Positions 1-7,750 of a DNA stretch of 25,050 bases are shown one piece after another (position 1 is the first letter of the stretch; the number at the start of each line of letters is the position of its first letter). The notes under the pieces were generated by a model. The model ran no database searches and had not been told where the DNA came from. It worked only from the letters and a program-made list of their open reading frames with translations. This DNA comes from a virus. The stretch covers positions 1-25,050 of IMG/VR virus record IMGVR_UViG_3300042896_000338; one strand, written 5' to 3'. A program made the translations under genes and the position numbers.

Positions 1-187
1 TTGGTGCAGCAAGTGCATCAGTTGTCCACTCTTTGTATGGATTGCCTGAAGTTTCAGTGCCAATCGCATCAGTAAATGGTAATGGGATTTTAGAAATATC
101 CCAAATTTGGTTCATTACATCTTCACGGATTAAACCGCCACGAACAACACCTTTAAGTGTTGCTGCATCTAAGTTAGCTGTACTCAT
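1..187 (-). CDS. major capsid protein, N-terminal part (cut by window edge)
   Basis: The minus-strand frame opens with ATG at 187-185 and stays open to the window edge, giving 62 residues. The start is supported by an AAAAGGG Shine-Dalgarno 7 nt upstream. The segment contains GLIREDVMNQIWDISKIPLP followed by YKEWTTDAL. That pattern (helix, 'DISKIPLPFTD', then 'EWTTD') resembles the N-terminus of DUF5309-type HK97-fold phage capsid proteins, as I recall the family. Its place directly downstream of the scaffold-like gene fits a major capsid protein. The C-terminal part lies outside the window, so identity rests on a short segment plus context. Confidence 0.7.
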   Translation of the reverse strand, partial: MSTANLDAATLKGVVRGGLIREDVMNQIWDISKIPLPFTDAIGTETSGNPYKEWTTDALAAP

Positions 188-207
188 TTCGATACCCTTT
201 TAAAAAA

Positions 208-1293
208 TTAATTATATAATCCACCGAGCAACTCTGCTACGGCATCTGTTTCAGCATTACGTTTTTGATACCCATTGGAAGATTTTGCAATCTTTGTTAG
301 TTTATCAAGTTTAGTAACTGCTTTGGTTGTCTTGCCTGTACTCTTTTGATACTTTGGTAAGTTCACATCAAGTTTAGTCTTAACATTTTTTATACTTGAT
401 CTATATTTCATGGCATCTTTTACCACTTCTAATAGTCTAGCATCTTGTATGCCACCAAACTCTTCTTGTGTAAAACCATAAGCATCTGCTACAAAATCAG
501 TCATCTCTACTAAAGCCTTTTTGAATACTTCAGGTTTTGCCCATGAAGGATTTTTCTCTAAGACCTTATCAGCCTGACTCTTAATATACTCTTGTTGAAT
601 AGCCTGTTGCTCTGCGGTAATTTGTTGACCAATGCCCTGCATTTCATTATTTACTGCACTTGAAATTTGTTCTATTTCACTGTTGCGTAAATTGAAATCT
701 TGAACCATTGCAGCGTATTCACCAGGATTATCAACTCTAAGTCTATTCCAATCAACATCCTTATAACTCCCCATTAAGGTATCTTTAAGATGCTGTGTCA
801 GTTTATTAACTGTTTCTATCTTGCTTACATATTCATTAGCAACAGCGTTCTTAATATTGTCAAAATCTCGCCTATCATCAGCAAGTTGTTTTGACTTATT
901 AGTATTGCTCTTATTGCTTTGGTATCCAGCAATTAAGTCTTTAACTCCAACTGTACTTACCTTTCCATCAACTTTTACATTGATTCCAGCTAAGTTACCT
1001 TCTTCGTCAAGGACTACATTTTTTTCGTCAATGCCAAGTGTATTTGCCCAAGTGACATCTTCGTCAGAATCAGTTTCTTCAACGTCATCTGTTTCCTCAT
1101 TATCTGCATCTTCCATCTCTTGGGTAGAATCGTCTGGTTGGGTATCATCCTCCTCTGATTCTTCAATTACTGGTTTCTTAACAGATTCTTTTTCTGGTTC
1201 ACCTGATAACAGGTTAGCAATTTGATCCACCATATTTACGCTTCCAGCTTCGCTTGATAGCTCTGCCGTTGAAGTAGTATCTTGGTCTGACAT
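208..1293 (-). CDS. putative capsid scaffolding protein (361 aa)
   Basis: Candidate internal scaffold for procapsid assembly. Residues roughly 30-80 are very acidic (runs of E/D such as EESEEDD and DADNEETDDVEET). The middle (about 120-270) is helical, charged and Gln-rich. The C-terminal 40 residues are basic (Lys-rich around TGKTTKAVTKLDKLTKIAK). An acidic N-terminus, helical centre and basic C-terminus is the usual scaffold layout, the basic tail contacting the coat. It lies between the portal block and the capsid gene, the standard scaffold slot. The ATG at 1293 has an AGGAAA Shine-Dalgarno 8 nt upstream, inside the end of the preceding gene. No catalytic motif is visible; scaffold sequences diverge, so the call relies on composition and position. 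Confidence 0.65.
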   Translation of the reverse strand: MSDQDTTSTAELSSEAGSVNMVDQIANLLSGEPEKESVKKPVIEESEEDDTQPDDSTQEMEDADNEETDDVEETDSDEDVTWANTLGIDEKNVVLDEEGNLAGINVKVDGKVSTVGVKDLIAGYQSNKSNTNKSKQLADDRRDFDNIKNAVANEYVSKIETVNKLTQHLKDTLMGSYKDVDWNRLRVDNPGEYAAMVQDFNLRNSEIEQISSAVNNEMQGIGQQITAEQQAIQQEYIKSQADKVLEKNPSWAKPEVFKKALVEMTDFVADAYGFTQEEFGGIQDARLLEVVKDAMKYRSSIKNVKTKLDVNLPKYQKSTGKTTKAVTKLDKLTKIAKSSNGYQKRNAETDAVAELLGGLYN

Positions 1294-1295
1294 TT

Positions 1296-1532
1296 TTAAT
1301 TTCCTTTTTGTAGTTGAGCTAGTCGCCCAGTTTCTATATCTGAAGTTATATCATTCTCAATAATTTGTAATGCCTTTTGTTGAGCCTTTATCAATTTTAA
1401 ACTTTCTATATCATCTGTAAACAAAAACTGCCTATATAAGTCTGCATTTTTATTAATAATATAATCAGCTAAATAAGTTGAGTAAGCTCTACTTGCCTTA
1501 TTCCCTAACTCTATTTCATCTTCAACCGTCAT
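1296..1532 (-). CDS. small conserved-position virion-module protein (78 aa)
   Basis: Unrecognised small helical protein between portal and scaffold. I chose the ATG at 1532 (MTVEDEIELGNKASRAYSTY...) rather than the ATG at 1565, because AGGAA sits about 7 nt before it while the upstream ATG has no good ribosome site. This start overlaps the portal stop by 11 nt, suggesting translational coupling. Predicted as mostly alpha-helix (KLIKAQQKALQIIENDI). Small proteins in this slot are common in P22/SU10-like head modules, but no function can be read here. The stop lies 2 nt before the scaffold start. Confidence 0.7.
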   Translation of the reverse strand: MTVEDEIELGNKASRAYSTYLADYIINKNADLYRQFLFTDDIESLKLIKAQQKALQIIENDITSDIETGRLAQLQKGN

Positions 1533-3678
1533 ACATATTGTTCCTGTTCTGCTCATAATTAACATCTTGAGATGTATTTGATGATGCTTCCAACTCTGTT
1601 AATTTAAGTGCTGTTTGAGCATACAACTGGTCATACTTGAACTTTATATCCTCTAAATCTTTTTCAGCTATCTGTACAGCCTTAGCTTTGTCTAATTCAG
1701 CCTTTAACTGTTCCAGTTGAATCTGAAATGATTGCTTTTCCATTTCACGTTGATGCTTACCTAACTCAACCTGCCCTTTGATAGCCACATTCTGCATTTG
1801 AGCTTCTGCTGTAGTCGTTGCTGACTTAGCCAATTCAGCTTGCATACGCATCTGTTCAAGTTGTGCTTGTTGTGCTTCCTGCTGTTGTTGCTGTTGTGTT
1901 TGTTGTGCTTGTTGTGCTGCTTGTTGACCTTCTTGACTTGATGGATCAACAAAATACTTGTTAGCTGAATCTAATCCTGAGAACTTACATAAGTCATCTA
2001 TAGTTGCGTATATTTTGGTAGGATTAGTTAGTACCTGCCCTGGTATTGCCATGACCTTTTCTTGCAACATCTGAACCTGTTGTATGGCTGCAAGTTTAGC
2101 TCTAGTGTCACCAGTTCCAGTTCCAACACGCACAGAACTTTTTGTACGTTCTTCCCACTCAGCTGGATTAACCTTTACCCATTGCCCACGAAACTTAAAG
2201 TCTTGTACTGTATCAACGTGCATTGTTACAAGATCACGAATTTTGTTGCATAAAGGTTTGATGCCAGTTTCACAGATAACACGAATGATTAAGCCCACCA
2301 ATTCTTCTTTGGCGTTCATCATACGCTCAACGCCTTGTGAGCCAACTGCATTACCAATGTTTTCAGGTGAAGCAGTACCATCACCAGATACACCTGTACG
2401 ACCTGCCTTAACTTCATCAAGATATTGCATCATTGTGAAAGCAGCGTCACCTATAGCAGGTGTTTGCAATGGCATAATTGCATCTGTTCGTTTTACACGG
2501 ATTAAACCACCAGGTCTTGATACCAAAAGGTCATCAAGATTAACCTGACCTTCAAGTACGACATTACGCTGATTGTTTTGCAAATACATGTTATCCATGA
2601 TGTTACGGATAATTGCAGTCTTGTTATCTTGGATAGATTTCAGACGGTCAAATATAGATAGACCTTGAAACTTATGCGACATTAAGATAGCGGTAGTTGA
2701 TATCCAAGGAACGCTGTCTATTTCTTCTTTGTTTAAGATAACAGTTGGAGTTTCAACACCAGCTACTGTAATCTTCATTAACTCAGCTATACCATCACCA
2801 TTAACATCAAGTTTCAAGTAGCACTCAGTAACCTCTACTAATCTGTTAGCATCATCTGAACTTAATACAGATGGAACTTGTGTTGGTTCGTTCTGGTAAT
2901 TAAACCTGTAAGCAGACCTAAGTAGATCAGAACTTACTAAGTTTTCAATATCTTCGTCCTTGTATCCTTCTTCCCTTAAATCAGATATAGTTTTATTAAC
3001 TATATGGCATGTAAATCTAGCATTAACTAAGCTAATGCTGTTGTGCTGTGTATTAACCCTAAACTCTTCTGGTGCTACAGGATCAATACAAATCTTCCCA
3101 CACTTCTCTGTTACCTTAATTTTAGCACTATAAGTAACAGGTTCTTGTTCTAATGGATTTTCTGATTGACTTTCATCTTCAGTTAATTCTAGTATCTCAG
3201 TATCTTCATCCATCAAGGCAACAGCTAACTGATCTTCTGTTAAGCCTGAATAATTGTATGTGGTTATCTTTTCATCATCTTCATAATAAACTTTCAACAT
3301 TCCATTACGTTGCATAAGAGCATCTTTCACAAATTGATGGATTAAAGTAAACCCATCATTTTGCTTCATCAATACATCATATACATACTCTGATTCAATC
3401 TGCGCTTGTAATTCATCAGCCTCATTAACAGCATCAAAAACCACCACCTCATTATTCTGAGTAAATGACTTCATGATCTGAGGCATTATCCATTCAATAG
3501 CATCAGCAACATCCGTTGATACCAATGAAGAACGTCCTTCCTGCTCATTGCCTAACGGAAGCCCAAGATAATATCTTAGCGGTTCTTGCAATGAAGGAGA
3601 TGAAGTTGTGCTTATATCAGCATTAGCCATTTCATTCTGGATAATTGCCAATATCTCTGAATCAGTCATTTTAGCCAT
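1522..3678 (-). CDS. portal protein (718 aa)
   Basis: Dodecameric head-tail connector through which DNA is packaged and ejected. At 718 residues it matches the large P22/SU10-type portals rather than short HK97-type ones. Recognisable parts are an N-terminal stem-loading region, a central stretch with FDRLKSIQDNKTAIIRNIMDN and 'SRPGGLIRVKRTDAI' (wing/stem), and GRTGVSGDGTASPENIGNAV, a pattern typical of this portal family. The C-terminus is a long helical, Gln-rich coiled coil (about residues 590-700: QQAAQQAQQTQQQQQQEAQQAQ is part of it), fitting the barrel helix region of P22 gp1. It lies directly downstream of the large terminase and one tiny gene. The start ATG follows AAGG by about 9 nt. 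Confidence 0.88.
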   Translation of the reverse strand: MAKMTDSEILAIIQNEMANADISTTSSPSLQEPLRYYLGLPLGNEQEGRSSLVSTDVADAIEWIMPQIMKSFTQNNEVVVFDAVNEADELQAQIESEYVYDVLMKQNDGFTLIHQFVKDALMQRNGMLKVYYEDDEKITTYNYSGLTEDQLAVALMDEDTEILELTEDESQSENPLEQEPVTYSAKIKVTEKCGKICIDPVAPEEFRVNTQHNSISLVNARFTCHIVNKTISDLREEGYKDEDIENLVSSDLLRSAYRFNYQNEPTQVPSVLSSDDANRLVEVTECYLKLDVNGDGIAELMKITVAGVETPTVILNKEEIDSVPWISTTAILMSHKFQGLSIFDRLKSIQDNKTAIIRNIMDNMYLQNNQRNVVLEGQVNLDDLLVSRPGGLIRVKRTDAIMPLQTPAIGDAAFTMMQYLDEVKAGRTGVSGDGTASPENIGNAVGSQGVERMMNAKEELVGLIIRVICETGIKPLCNKIRDLVTMHVDTVQDFKFRGQWVKVNPAEWEERTKSSVRVGTGTGDTRAKLAAIQQVQMLQEKVMAIPGQVLTNPTKIYATIDDLCKFSGLDSANKYFVDPSSQEGQQAAQQAQQTQQQQQQEAQQAQLEQMRMQAELAKSATTTAEAQMQNVAIKGQVELGKHQREMEKQSFQIQLEQLKAELDKAKAVQIAEKDLEDIKFKYDQLYAQTALKLTELEASSNTSQDVNYEQNRNNMYDG

Positions 3679-3680
3679 TA

Positions 3681-3746
3681 TTAGCAGCCTTTTTTCTTAC
3701 CAGGCATCATCGGAGATGGAGCTTTTTTTGATTTAGACTTAGCCAT
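3681..3746 (-). CDS. 21-residue basic peptide between terminase and portal
   Basis: Tiny ORF, ATG at 3746 and TAA at 3681, preceded by a good AGAGGA ribosome site about 7 nt upstream. It reads MAKSKSKKAPSP, then MMPGKKKGC, so one third of the residues are Lys. It ends 2 nt before the portal ATG, so it may couple portal translation. I recall similar Lys-rich micro-peptides beside portal genes in other podoviruses, but I cannot check this. The function is unknown; a nucleic-acid or portal contact is possible from charge alone. The strong ribosome site and exact fit in the gap support a real gene. Confidence 0.6.
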   Translation of the reverse strand: MAKSKSKKAPSPMMPGKKKGC

Positions 3747-3762
3747 TTTTAATCCTCTGTTG

Positions 3763-5028
3763 TTAAATTATACCGCTTTGTATATATGAATAATCTAATG
3801 CTCCTGAACCCCAAGAGTCATTGGTCATATTCTGTTCTGCCATAGCAAGATACCTAAAGCAATCTGCACCATGAGAGCTATCATCATGTAAAGGCGCACC
3901 GAATGTGCCTGTACTTTGATTTTGTGTACGTCTATAGCGTTTGATCTGGTTAAGTAGTTCAGATGCTTTATTGTCAATCCAAACTCTACCAAACATCATC
4001 CTTGCCATCTTAATTCCTTCTTCTATATCTTCACGACCTAGTACATTAACAGTACGACCTAACGCCATTAATATTTCTTCAGTAGACTTTCCAGACTTAA
4101 AATCTCTGCTTCTGCCATCATGAGGAATATAATCTGTGCCGTAATTGTAACCCTTTGATCTTAATTCATCAATATAACTATCTAAAGTACGATGTGAATC
4201 TTCAATATAGTCGATAATCCTAACTTCACCAGAGCCTGATCGTTGCGCCATCAATATAGACATTGAATCGTTCCAACCTAAATCCCAAACTGTATGAACC
4301 TTTAACAGTGGATCGTATGGAGCATTACCAAGTCTACGTTCCAGATGAAGTTTAGTTATCTCATTAACATAGATAGCACCTTCAACGGCAGGTCTACATT
4401 CTCCGTCCCAAACTGTCTTGTATCCTTCAGGATCACGTTTTAACCAGTTTAATCTTTCCTTCTCAAGTTCGTCAGGAAACCAAGGATTATCTGAATAGTT
4501 GCATTTTATAACAACAGCTTCTTCATTATCTGTCAATACAAATCTTTTGTACGTTTCATCAGTATCAAGTTCTGGATTGAAAGTTATCCATATCTCACTG
4601 CCAGGCTTTCTAATTGTTGGTATTAAAACGTCCCATGACTTCTTAGTACAAACCTGTGCTTCCTCAACCCAGCATATATCAACACCTTCAAATGACTTTA
4701 AGTTTGTAATACCTTGTTGACGAATACCTGCAAAACTAAACTCAGAGCCATTGATGCCAATTATCTTTGTTTCAAGTACAGTAAACATGTGCTGTAAACC
4801 AAGCATATCAATCTGATCTTTCAGTAACTTATGTACTGATTCTTGAATAGACTTTTGCGTTTCACGAGCGCATAACACTCTTATCGGCTCATTAACTGCT
4901 TTAATAATTAAAGCTCTTGCACAACTCCAAGACTTTCCTGATCCTCTTCCGCCATAAATGACTTTATATCTTTTAGGCTTGAAAAGGTCTTTTAAGTTAG
5001 GAGGAAATTTAGCCTTAATCGTCGCCAA
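3763..5028 (-). CDS. terL: terminase large subunit, P22/Sf6/PBSX-like (421 aa)
   Basis: DNA-packaging motor with ATPase and headful nuclease. The N-terminal ATPase shows Walker A GGRGSGKS at residues 26-33 and Walker B with catalytic Glu in VDICWVEEA (116-124). The coupling motif region WITFNP is at 147-152. The C-terminal RNase-H-fold nuclease shows Asp249 in VWDLGWND, Asp304 in IPHDGRSRD and Asp389 in SHGADCFRY. The first 150 residues are close to Sf6 gp2 (same GGRGSGKSW, RILCARE, SLEGIDICWVEEA style). The start is a TTG at 5028-5026 with GAGG 6 nt upstream; there is no nearby ATG. It overlaps the small terminase gene by 14 nt. Sf6-like large subunits suggest headful packaging and circularly permuted ends, which is inference. 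Confidence 0.95.
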   Translation of the reverse strand: MATIKAKFPPNLKDLFKPKRYKVIYGGRGSGKSWSCARALIIKAVNEPIRVLCARETQKSIQESVHKLLKDQIDMLGLQHMFTVLETKIIGINGSEFSFAGIRQQGITNLKSFEGVDICWVEEAQVCTKKSWDVLIPTIRKPGSEIWITFNPELDTDETYKRFVLTDNEEAVVIKCNYSDNPWFPDELEKERLNWLKRDPEGYKTVWDGECRPAVEGAIYVNEITKLHLERRLGNAPYDPLLKVHTVWDLGWNDSMSILMAQRSGSGEVRIIDYIEDSHRTLDSYIDELRSKGYNYGTDYIPHDGRSRDFKSGKSTEEILMALGRTVNVLGREDIEEGIKMARMMFGRVWIDNKASELLNQIKRYRRTQNQSTGTFGAPLHDDSSHGADCFRYLAMAEQNMTNDSWGSGALDYSYIQSGII

Positions 5029-5311
5029 ACGAAACCTCTATTCTGTGGACTATTGCTCCACCATCTGCACCAGTTACAGTGTTATCAGTTCTTGCTAACT
5101 TTGGAACATGATATTCAATAACACTTTGGAATAACTGAAAGGCACGTTCTGGATTTGTTTCAGCCACTTGATCAAGCCATCCGGTTAATCTATGCGCATT
5201 GCCATCAACAAAGTCTGCAATAGCTTGTCTTGCTTGCACAGTTGCAACATTTTGCACACCTTTTTGACGACCACCTGTTTTTTCTCCACCTGCTTTTCCT
5301 AATGTTGCCAT
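5015..5311 (-). CDS. putative terminase small subunit (98 aa)
   Basis: Probable DNA-recognition subunit of the packaging terminase. The N-terminus is basic and glycine-rich (GGEKTGGRQKGVQN, residues 8-21), like the GGRPKGxxN leader of DUF5681-type phage proteins. The middle is helical (RQAIADFVDGNAHRLTGWLDQV), and a helix rich in aromatic residues ends in YHVPKLART. The 'L..W...V....P..AF.L...V.EY..PKLART' pattern recurs in genes directly upstream of large terminases. It overlaps terL by 14 nt. No consensus ribosome site lies at the usual spacing before ATG 5311 (AAGAAG is 14 nt away), so the start is less certain than the frame. A candidate promoter and operator lie at 5341-5400. Confidence 0.72.
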   Translation of the reverse strand: MATLGKAGGEKTGGRQKGVQNVATVQARQAIADFVDGNAHRLTGWLDQVAETNPERAFQLFQSVIEYHVPKLARTDNTVTGADGGAIVHRIEVSFGDD

Positions 5312-5354
5312 ATCTAATTTTGTCTTCTTTAGACAACTCCTTATCTAAAATTTA

Positions 5355-5377
5355 TATAATGTTTGTATCACATTATA
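5355..5377 (-). promoter_or_regulatory. inverted repeat (TATAATGT / ACATTATA) upstream of small terminase
   Basis: Perfect 8-bp arms at 5355-5362 and 5370-5377 with a 7-nt spacer. Both arms contain a TATAAT-like hexamer when read on the minus strand, so the site would overlap a -10 element of the promoter that starts the packaging/head operon. This suggests an operator or a symmetric promoter, about 45-65 bp before the gene start. The repeat is directly visible; the function is inferred. Confidence 0.45.
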
Positions 5378-5434
5378 AAAGTTTTGTAAATAAATATTGG
5401 TAAATCATTTTTATTTAAATTCCGCGAGTTATAC

Positions 5435-5481
5435 CTAACTAACCTAACCCACACTTAGAGTGTGTGGGTTAGGTTAGTTAG
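5435..5481. repeat. 20-bp perfect hairpin with 7-nt loop
   Basis: Left arm 5435-5454 (CTAACTAACCTAACCCACAC) is exactly complementary to the right arm 5462-5481; the loop is TTAGAGT. A T-run follows on the plus strand at 5486-5490. It is the longest perfect stem in the window. Plus-strand termination here would have no obvious gene to serve, so a structural DNA role (cruciform, protein site, origin or pac) is also possible. Confidence 0.85.
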
Positions 5482-5571
5482 TTAGTTTTTAACTTTTCAA
5501 CTAGGTTAACCTAATACCTAACCTAAGGTTAGGTTAAACAAGTCTTGGTATTCCTAGCATGCACACTTGTA

Positions 5572-5674
5572 CTAACCTCTAACCTAACCCCTAACCTTAG
5601 GTTAGGTTAGGTAAAATGTAATATTTTACCTAACCTCTAACCTAACCCCTAACCTTAGGTTAGGTTAGGTAAAA
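5572..5674. repeat. 45-bp perfect direct repeat, two copies (5572-5616 and 5630-5674)
   Basis: The two copies are identical over 45 nt, with a 58-nt period. Each carries the CCTAACC-TTA-GGTTAGG hairpin core. The 13-nt spacer between them helps form another inverted repeat (ATTTTACCTAACCT opposite its complement around 5617-5621). The second copy overlaps the last three codons of the primase-helicase (TTT ACC TAA). Confidence 0.9.
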
Positions 5675-7500
5675 ACAGATAATAAAATTCCATCTTTTTC
5701 TTCTAAAACTTTTTCTTTTATAAGTTTGTTTAATGCTTTTGTAATATTAACACGAGTAGAGTAAATTTTTAAATTATGGATAATGTCGACATTTTCCTCA
5801 TATGTTTTTCCAGATATTATAACTTCTAATGTTTTTTCCTGAAGATCAGTAAGTTTCCTTTTGGATTTAAATGATCTATCAGATATTTCAAACTTACAAT
5901 ACCATATAGCGACTTCTTGTGATATACCCCAAGGAGTAGAAATAATGTGGTGATATAATGTTCCTGTTGATACAAGTTCTATAAATTTAGGAGTATGTCT
6001 ACATTTTCCTAAAGTGATATATCTTTCTGCATTTTCTCCAATAGTCAATGACATAGTACCTTGCACATCGGTTTCCCATGCGGCAGCACCAATGGATGTT
6101 AATGACGTTGGATTTGATACATCTTTATTACCTTTAGCAATATGACGAATAAACCAAACAGGAGTTCTATGTCCACTTGCTTGACGAACAGCAGCTATCA
6201 TACCACTAGCTTCACCATTATGGTTAATGTCATTTACTTCCATACAAGCATTAGTGGTATCTAAAATAATTAAAGGTTCTACTAAATATTCTGTAGTTTC
6301 ACCAAAGTCTCCTATAACACTTTGTACATATTGATATTTACCTCTTAAATTTTTTACAAATTCACCTATGTTTGCTTTAGACATTCTTGCTGCAGGAATT
6401 ACATGAAACCATTCAGAAAATTCATGAGATGATATTTCATAATCTCCATGAGTTTTTATTGAAAATAAAGATTGATTAACTTGTTTAACATCTTCTGCTA
6501 TATAAATAACTTTTCTTCTTAATACGGGTTTTAACCAATCGTTTTCAGCACATAACCATGCAACTTTTGCAGCTAAAGGTACTAATTGGGTTGTTTTACC
6601 AAATCCTGCCCAACCAGATAATGTGATAGCACCTACTTCTATGAAATTATCAATTACAAATTCAGTAGGTTGGAGTTCTTCAATTCCTCCTGATATAATA
6701 GCAAAATCATCAAGATTCATAGGACGATAATCAATCCATCCTGCTTCTTTTGCTATATTGAATATAGCATCAATATTTGGTGTTGCACCTTCAGCACTTC
6801 TCCAAACTCTCATAGCATCAACAGGATCATATTTTTCTGATAATTGACCCCATGAAAGCCATAAACCTAAACCAATATCTCCATATCCGTATAAATGAAA
6901 TGATGCTTCTTGCCAAATTTTTCTATCGTCACAACCAATATAATTTAAAGCATCTCTAAGTTTAAGTTGTTCATCTGCTGTTATTTCATAAATTTCTTGA
7001 GTTGATTCAGATTTTTTCTTTTTAAATTTTCCTAAAATCTTTTCTACAAAAGGTTTAATATCTACAATGTCATCATCTCTAACAATATGGCCTGTAAAAG
7101 TAAAATATCTACCGTGAGAATAAACCTCTATACCATCATTTGACCATGATTCAAACTTTTCACCATATCCTATAGAATGATAACCTTTTCCTGAAGGACT
7201 AACTTCTACATAACTAGGAAGAGTATTTTTTAATTCTTCCATAATTTTAGGATTCAATTTATCATCAAGATCTATGCCTTGCCAAAACTTACCTGTTCCA
7301 TCATCACCTAATGCAAAACCAAGTCCTGTATATTCTAAATCTAAAGCTTTATAAGCTTCTTCATATGATACTAATTTGTCATTATCATTATATAAATCAG
7401 ATCTTCTAGTACCATTAACATAATAAGGAACCTTACTAGGTTTAGTTTTACCAGGCATCCATTCTTCTTTCCAAAGTAACCATCTTTTTGCTAATTTCAT
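5665..7500 (-). CDS. primase-helicase: AEP-like primase/polymerase domain plus RepA/RecA-type helicase (611 aa)
   Basis: Replicative protein joining primer synthesis and unwinding. Residues about 1-155 resemble archaeo-eukaryotic primase/PrimPol domains in phages. They show the metal-binding D-x-D in GIDLDD (77-80), SPSGKGYH (101-108), and the VYSHGRYFTFTGH strand (126-138). Residues about 175-256 resemble a PriCT-type helical domain (ALNYIGCDDRKIW, WRSAEGATP). Residues about 280-470 form a RecA-fold ATPase with Walker A GWAGFGKTT (296-304) and Walker B LIILDTT (Asp414). The C-terminal part looks winged-helix-like. The gene starts with an ATGA overlap after a ribbon-helix-helix gene. It lies on the strand opposite the other replication genes. 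Its stop codon is inside the CCTAA repeat array. Confidence 0.85.
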   Translation of the reverse strand: MKLAKRWLLWKEEWMPGKTKPSKVPYYVNGTRRSDLYNDNDKLVSYEEAYKALDLEYTGLGFALGDDGTGKFWQGIDLDDKLNPKIMEELKNTLPSYVEVSPSGKGYHSIGYGEKFESWSNDGIEVYSHGRYFTFTGHIVRDDDIVDIKPFVEKILGKFKKKKSESTQEIYEITADEQLKLRDALNYIGCDDRKIWQEASFHLYGYGDIGLGLWLSWGQLSEKYDPVDAMRVWRSAEGATPNIDAIFNIAKEAGWIDYRPMNLDDFAIISGGIEELQPTEFVIDNFIEVGAITLSGWAGFGKTTQLVPLAAKVAWLCAENDWLKPVLRRKVIYIAEDVKQVNQSLFSIKTHGDYEISSHEFSEWFHVIPAARMSKANIGEFVKNLRGKYQYVQSVIGDFGETTEYLVEPLIILDTTNACMEVNDINHNGEASGMIAAVRQASGHRTPVWFIRHIAKGNKDVSNPTSLTSIGAAAWETDVQGTMSLTIGENAERYITLGKCRHTPKFIELVSTGTLYHHIISTPWGISQEVAIWYCKFEISDRSFKSKRKLTDLQEKTLEVIISGKTYEENVDIIHNLKIYSTRVNITKALNKLIKEKVLEEKDGILLSVFT

Positions 7501-7634
7501 TTTAAATCTCTATTTTTAAGGAAAAAAGCAATTGCCTCTCTAATTACATCAGAAAAATTTCTACCTTCATTTTCGCATATTTTTCTAAGTTGGTTTGCAA
7601 TATCTTGTGTTAAACTCAAATTATATCTAAACAT
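7497..7634 (-). CDS. ribbon-helix-helix (CopG/Arc-type) regulator (45 aa)
   Basis: Small DNA-binding protein. It reads MFRYNLSLTQDIANQLRKIC, then ENEGRNFSDVIREAIAFFLK and NRDLK. This is the RHH pattern: a beta strand with alternating residues (FRYNLSL), helix A (DIANQLRKICENEG), turn with Asn, and helix B (FSDVIREAIAFFL). ATG at 7634 follows GGGA by about 6-7 nt. Its stop TGA overlaps the primase-helicase ATG (ATGA), so the two are translationally coupled. It faces a divergent promoter region with GTATAC palindromes, so autoregulation is plausible. Other RHH proteins act as copy-control or antitoxin factors; no toxin gene is adjacent. Confidence 0.8.
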   Translation of the reverse strand: MFRYNLSLTQDIANQLRKICENEGRNFSDVIREAIAFFLKNRDLK

Positions 7635-7750
7635 TTTTATTCCCAGATTATATAGTAAAGATACATATTAACACAGATATAATTATTTTGTGTACATTTT
7701 TTTTAAATATAAGTATACTATGATTTCTTATAACAAAACGAGTATACGCT
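7635..7750. promoter_or_regulatory. divergent promoter region between primase-helicase and replication operons
   Basis: This 116-nt gap separates leftward and rightward operons. On the plus strand TGTACA (7691-7696), 17 nt, then TATACT (7714-7719) makes a plausible sigma70 promoter for the 7751 gene. The palindrome AGTATACT (7712-7719) overlaps its -10 and AGTATAC recurs at 7741. On the minus strand TATAAT (complement of 7647-7652) is a strong -10, but it would start transcription too close to the RHH ribosome site, so the true minus promoter may be farther upstream. The GTATAC and TGTACA palindromes are candidate RHH operators. Confidence 0.5.
7737..7750 (+). promoter_or_regulatory. shared leader AACGAGTATACGCT directly before ATG
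   Basis: The last 14 nt before the 7751 start match the leaders of the 9224 and 17877 genes (AACGAGnnTACG). No consensus AGGAG is present, so ACGAG may be the ribosome-binding element, with spacing of about 8 nt. Confidence 0.5.

Larger units (their letters stand above)
5434..5674. repeat. array of 14 CCTAAC/GTTAGG units between primase-helicase and terminase
   Basis: The hexamer CCTAAC or its complement GTTAGG occurs at 5434, 5443, 5468, 5517, 5528, 5583, 5590, 5601, 5606, 5629, 5641, 5648, 5659 and 5664. Units alternate in orientation, so the region can fold into several hairpins. It fills most of the 353-nt gene-free stretch 5312-5664 and runs 10 nt into the 3' end of the primase-helicase, supplying its last codons and stop. 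It resembles telomere-type sequence only superficially. Possible roles are origin iterons, pac/terminase recognition site, or transcription termination; the sequence does not decide. Confidence 0.9.

Noticed and set aside
821-1225. Plus-strand 134-aa reading frame with many Ser residues
   Set aside because: Lies opposite the acidic scaffold gene; the Ser-rich composition is the complement of its Glu/Asp codons and there is no ribosome site.
1858-1924. CAA/CAG-type short repeats in the portal gene (and around 24733-24915)
   Set aside because: They encode Gln-rich low-complexity segments in frame and vary in codon use; no evidence of a separate repeat element.
2084-2548. Plus-strand 154-aa frame opposite the portal gene
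   Set aside because: Fully inside the strongly supported portal gene on the other strand; no ribosome site or recognisable motif.
5434-5674. CRISPR array or true telomere repeat
   Set aside because: Units are short, alternate in orientation, and lack unique spacers; the hexamer is not a regular head-to-tail TTAGGG-type tract, so neither interpretation holds.
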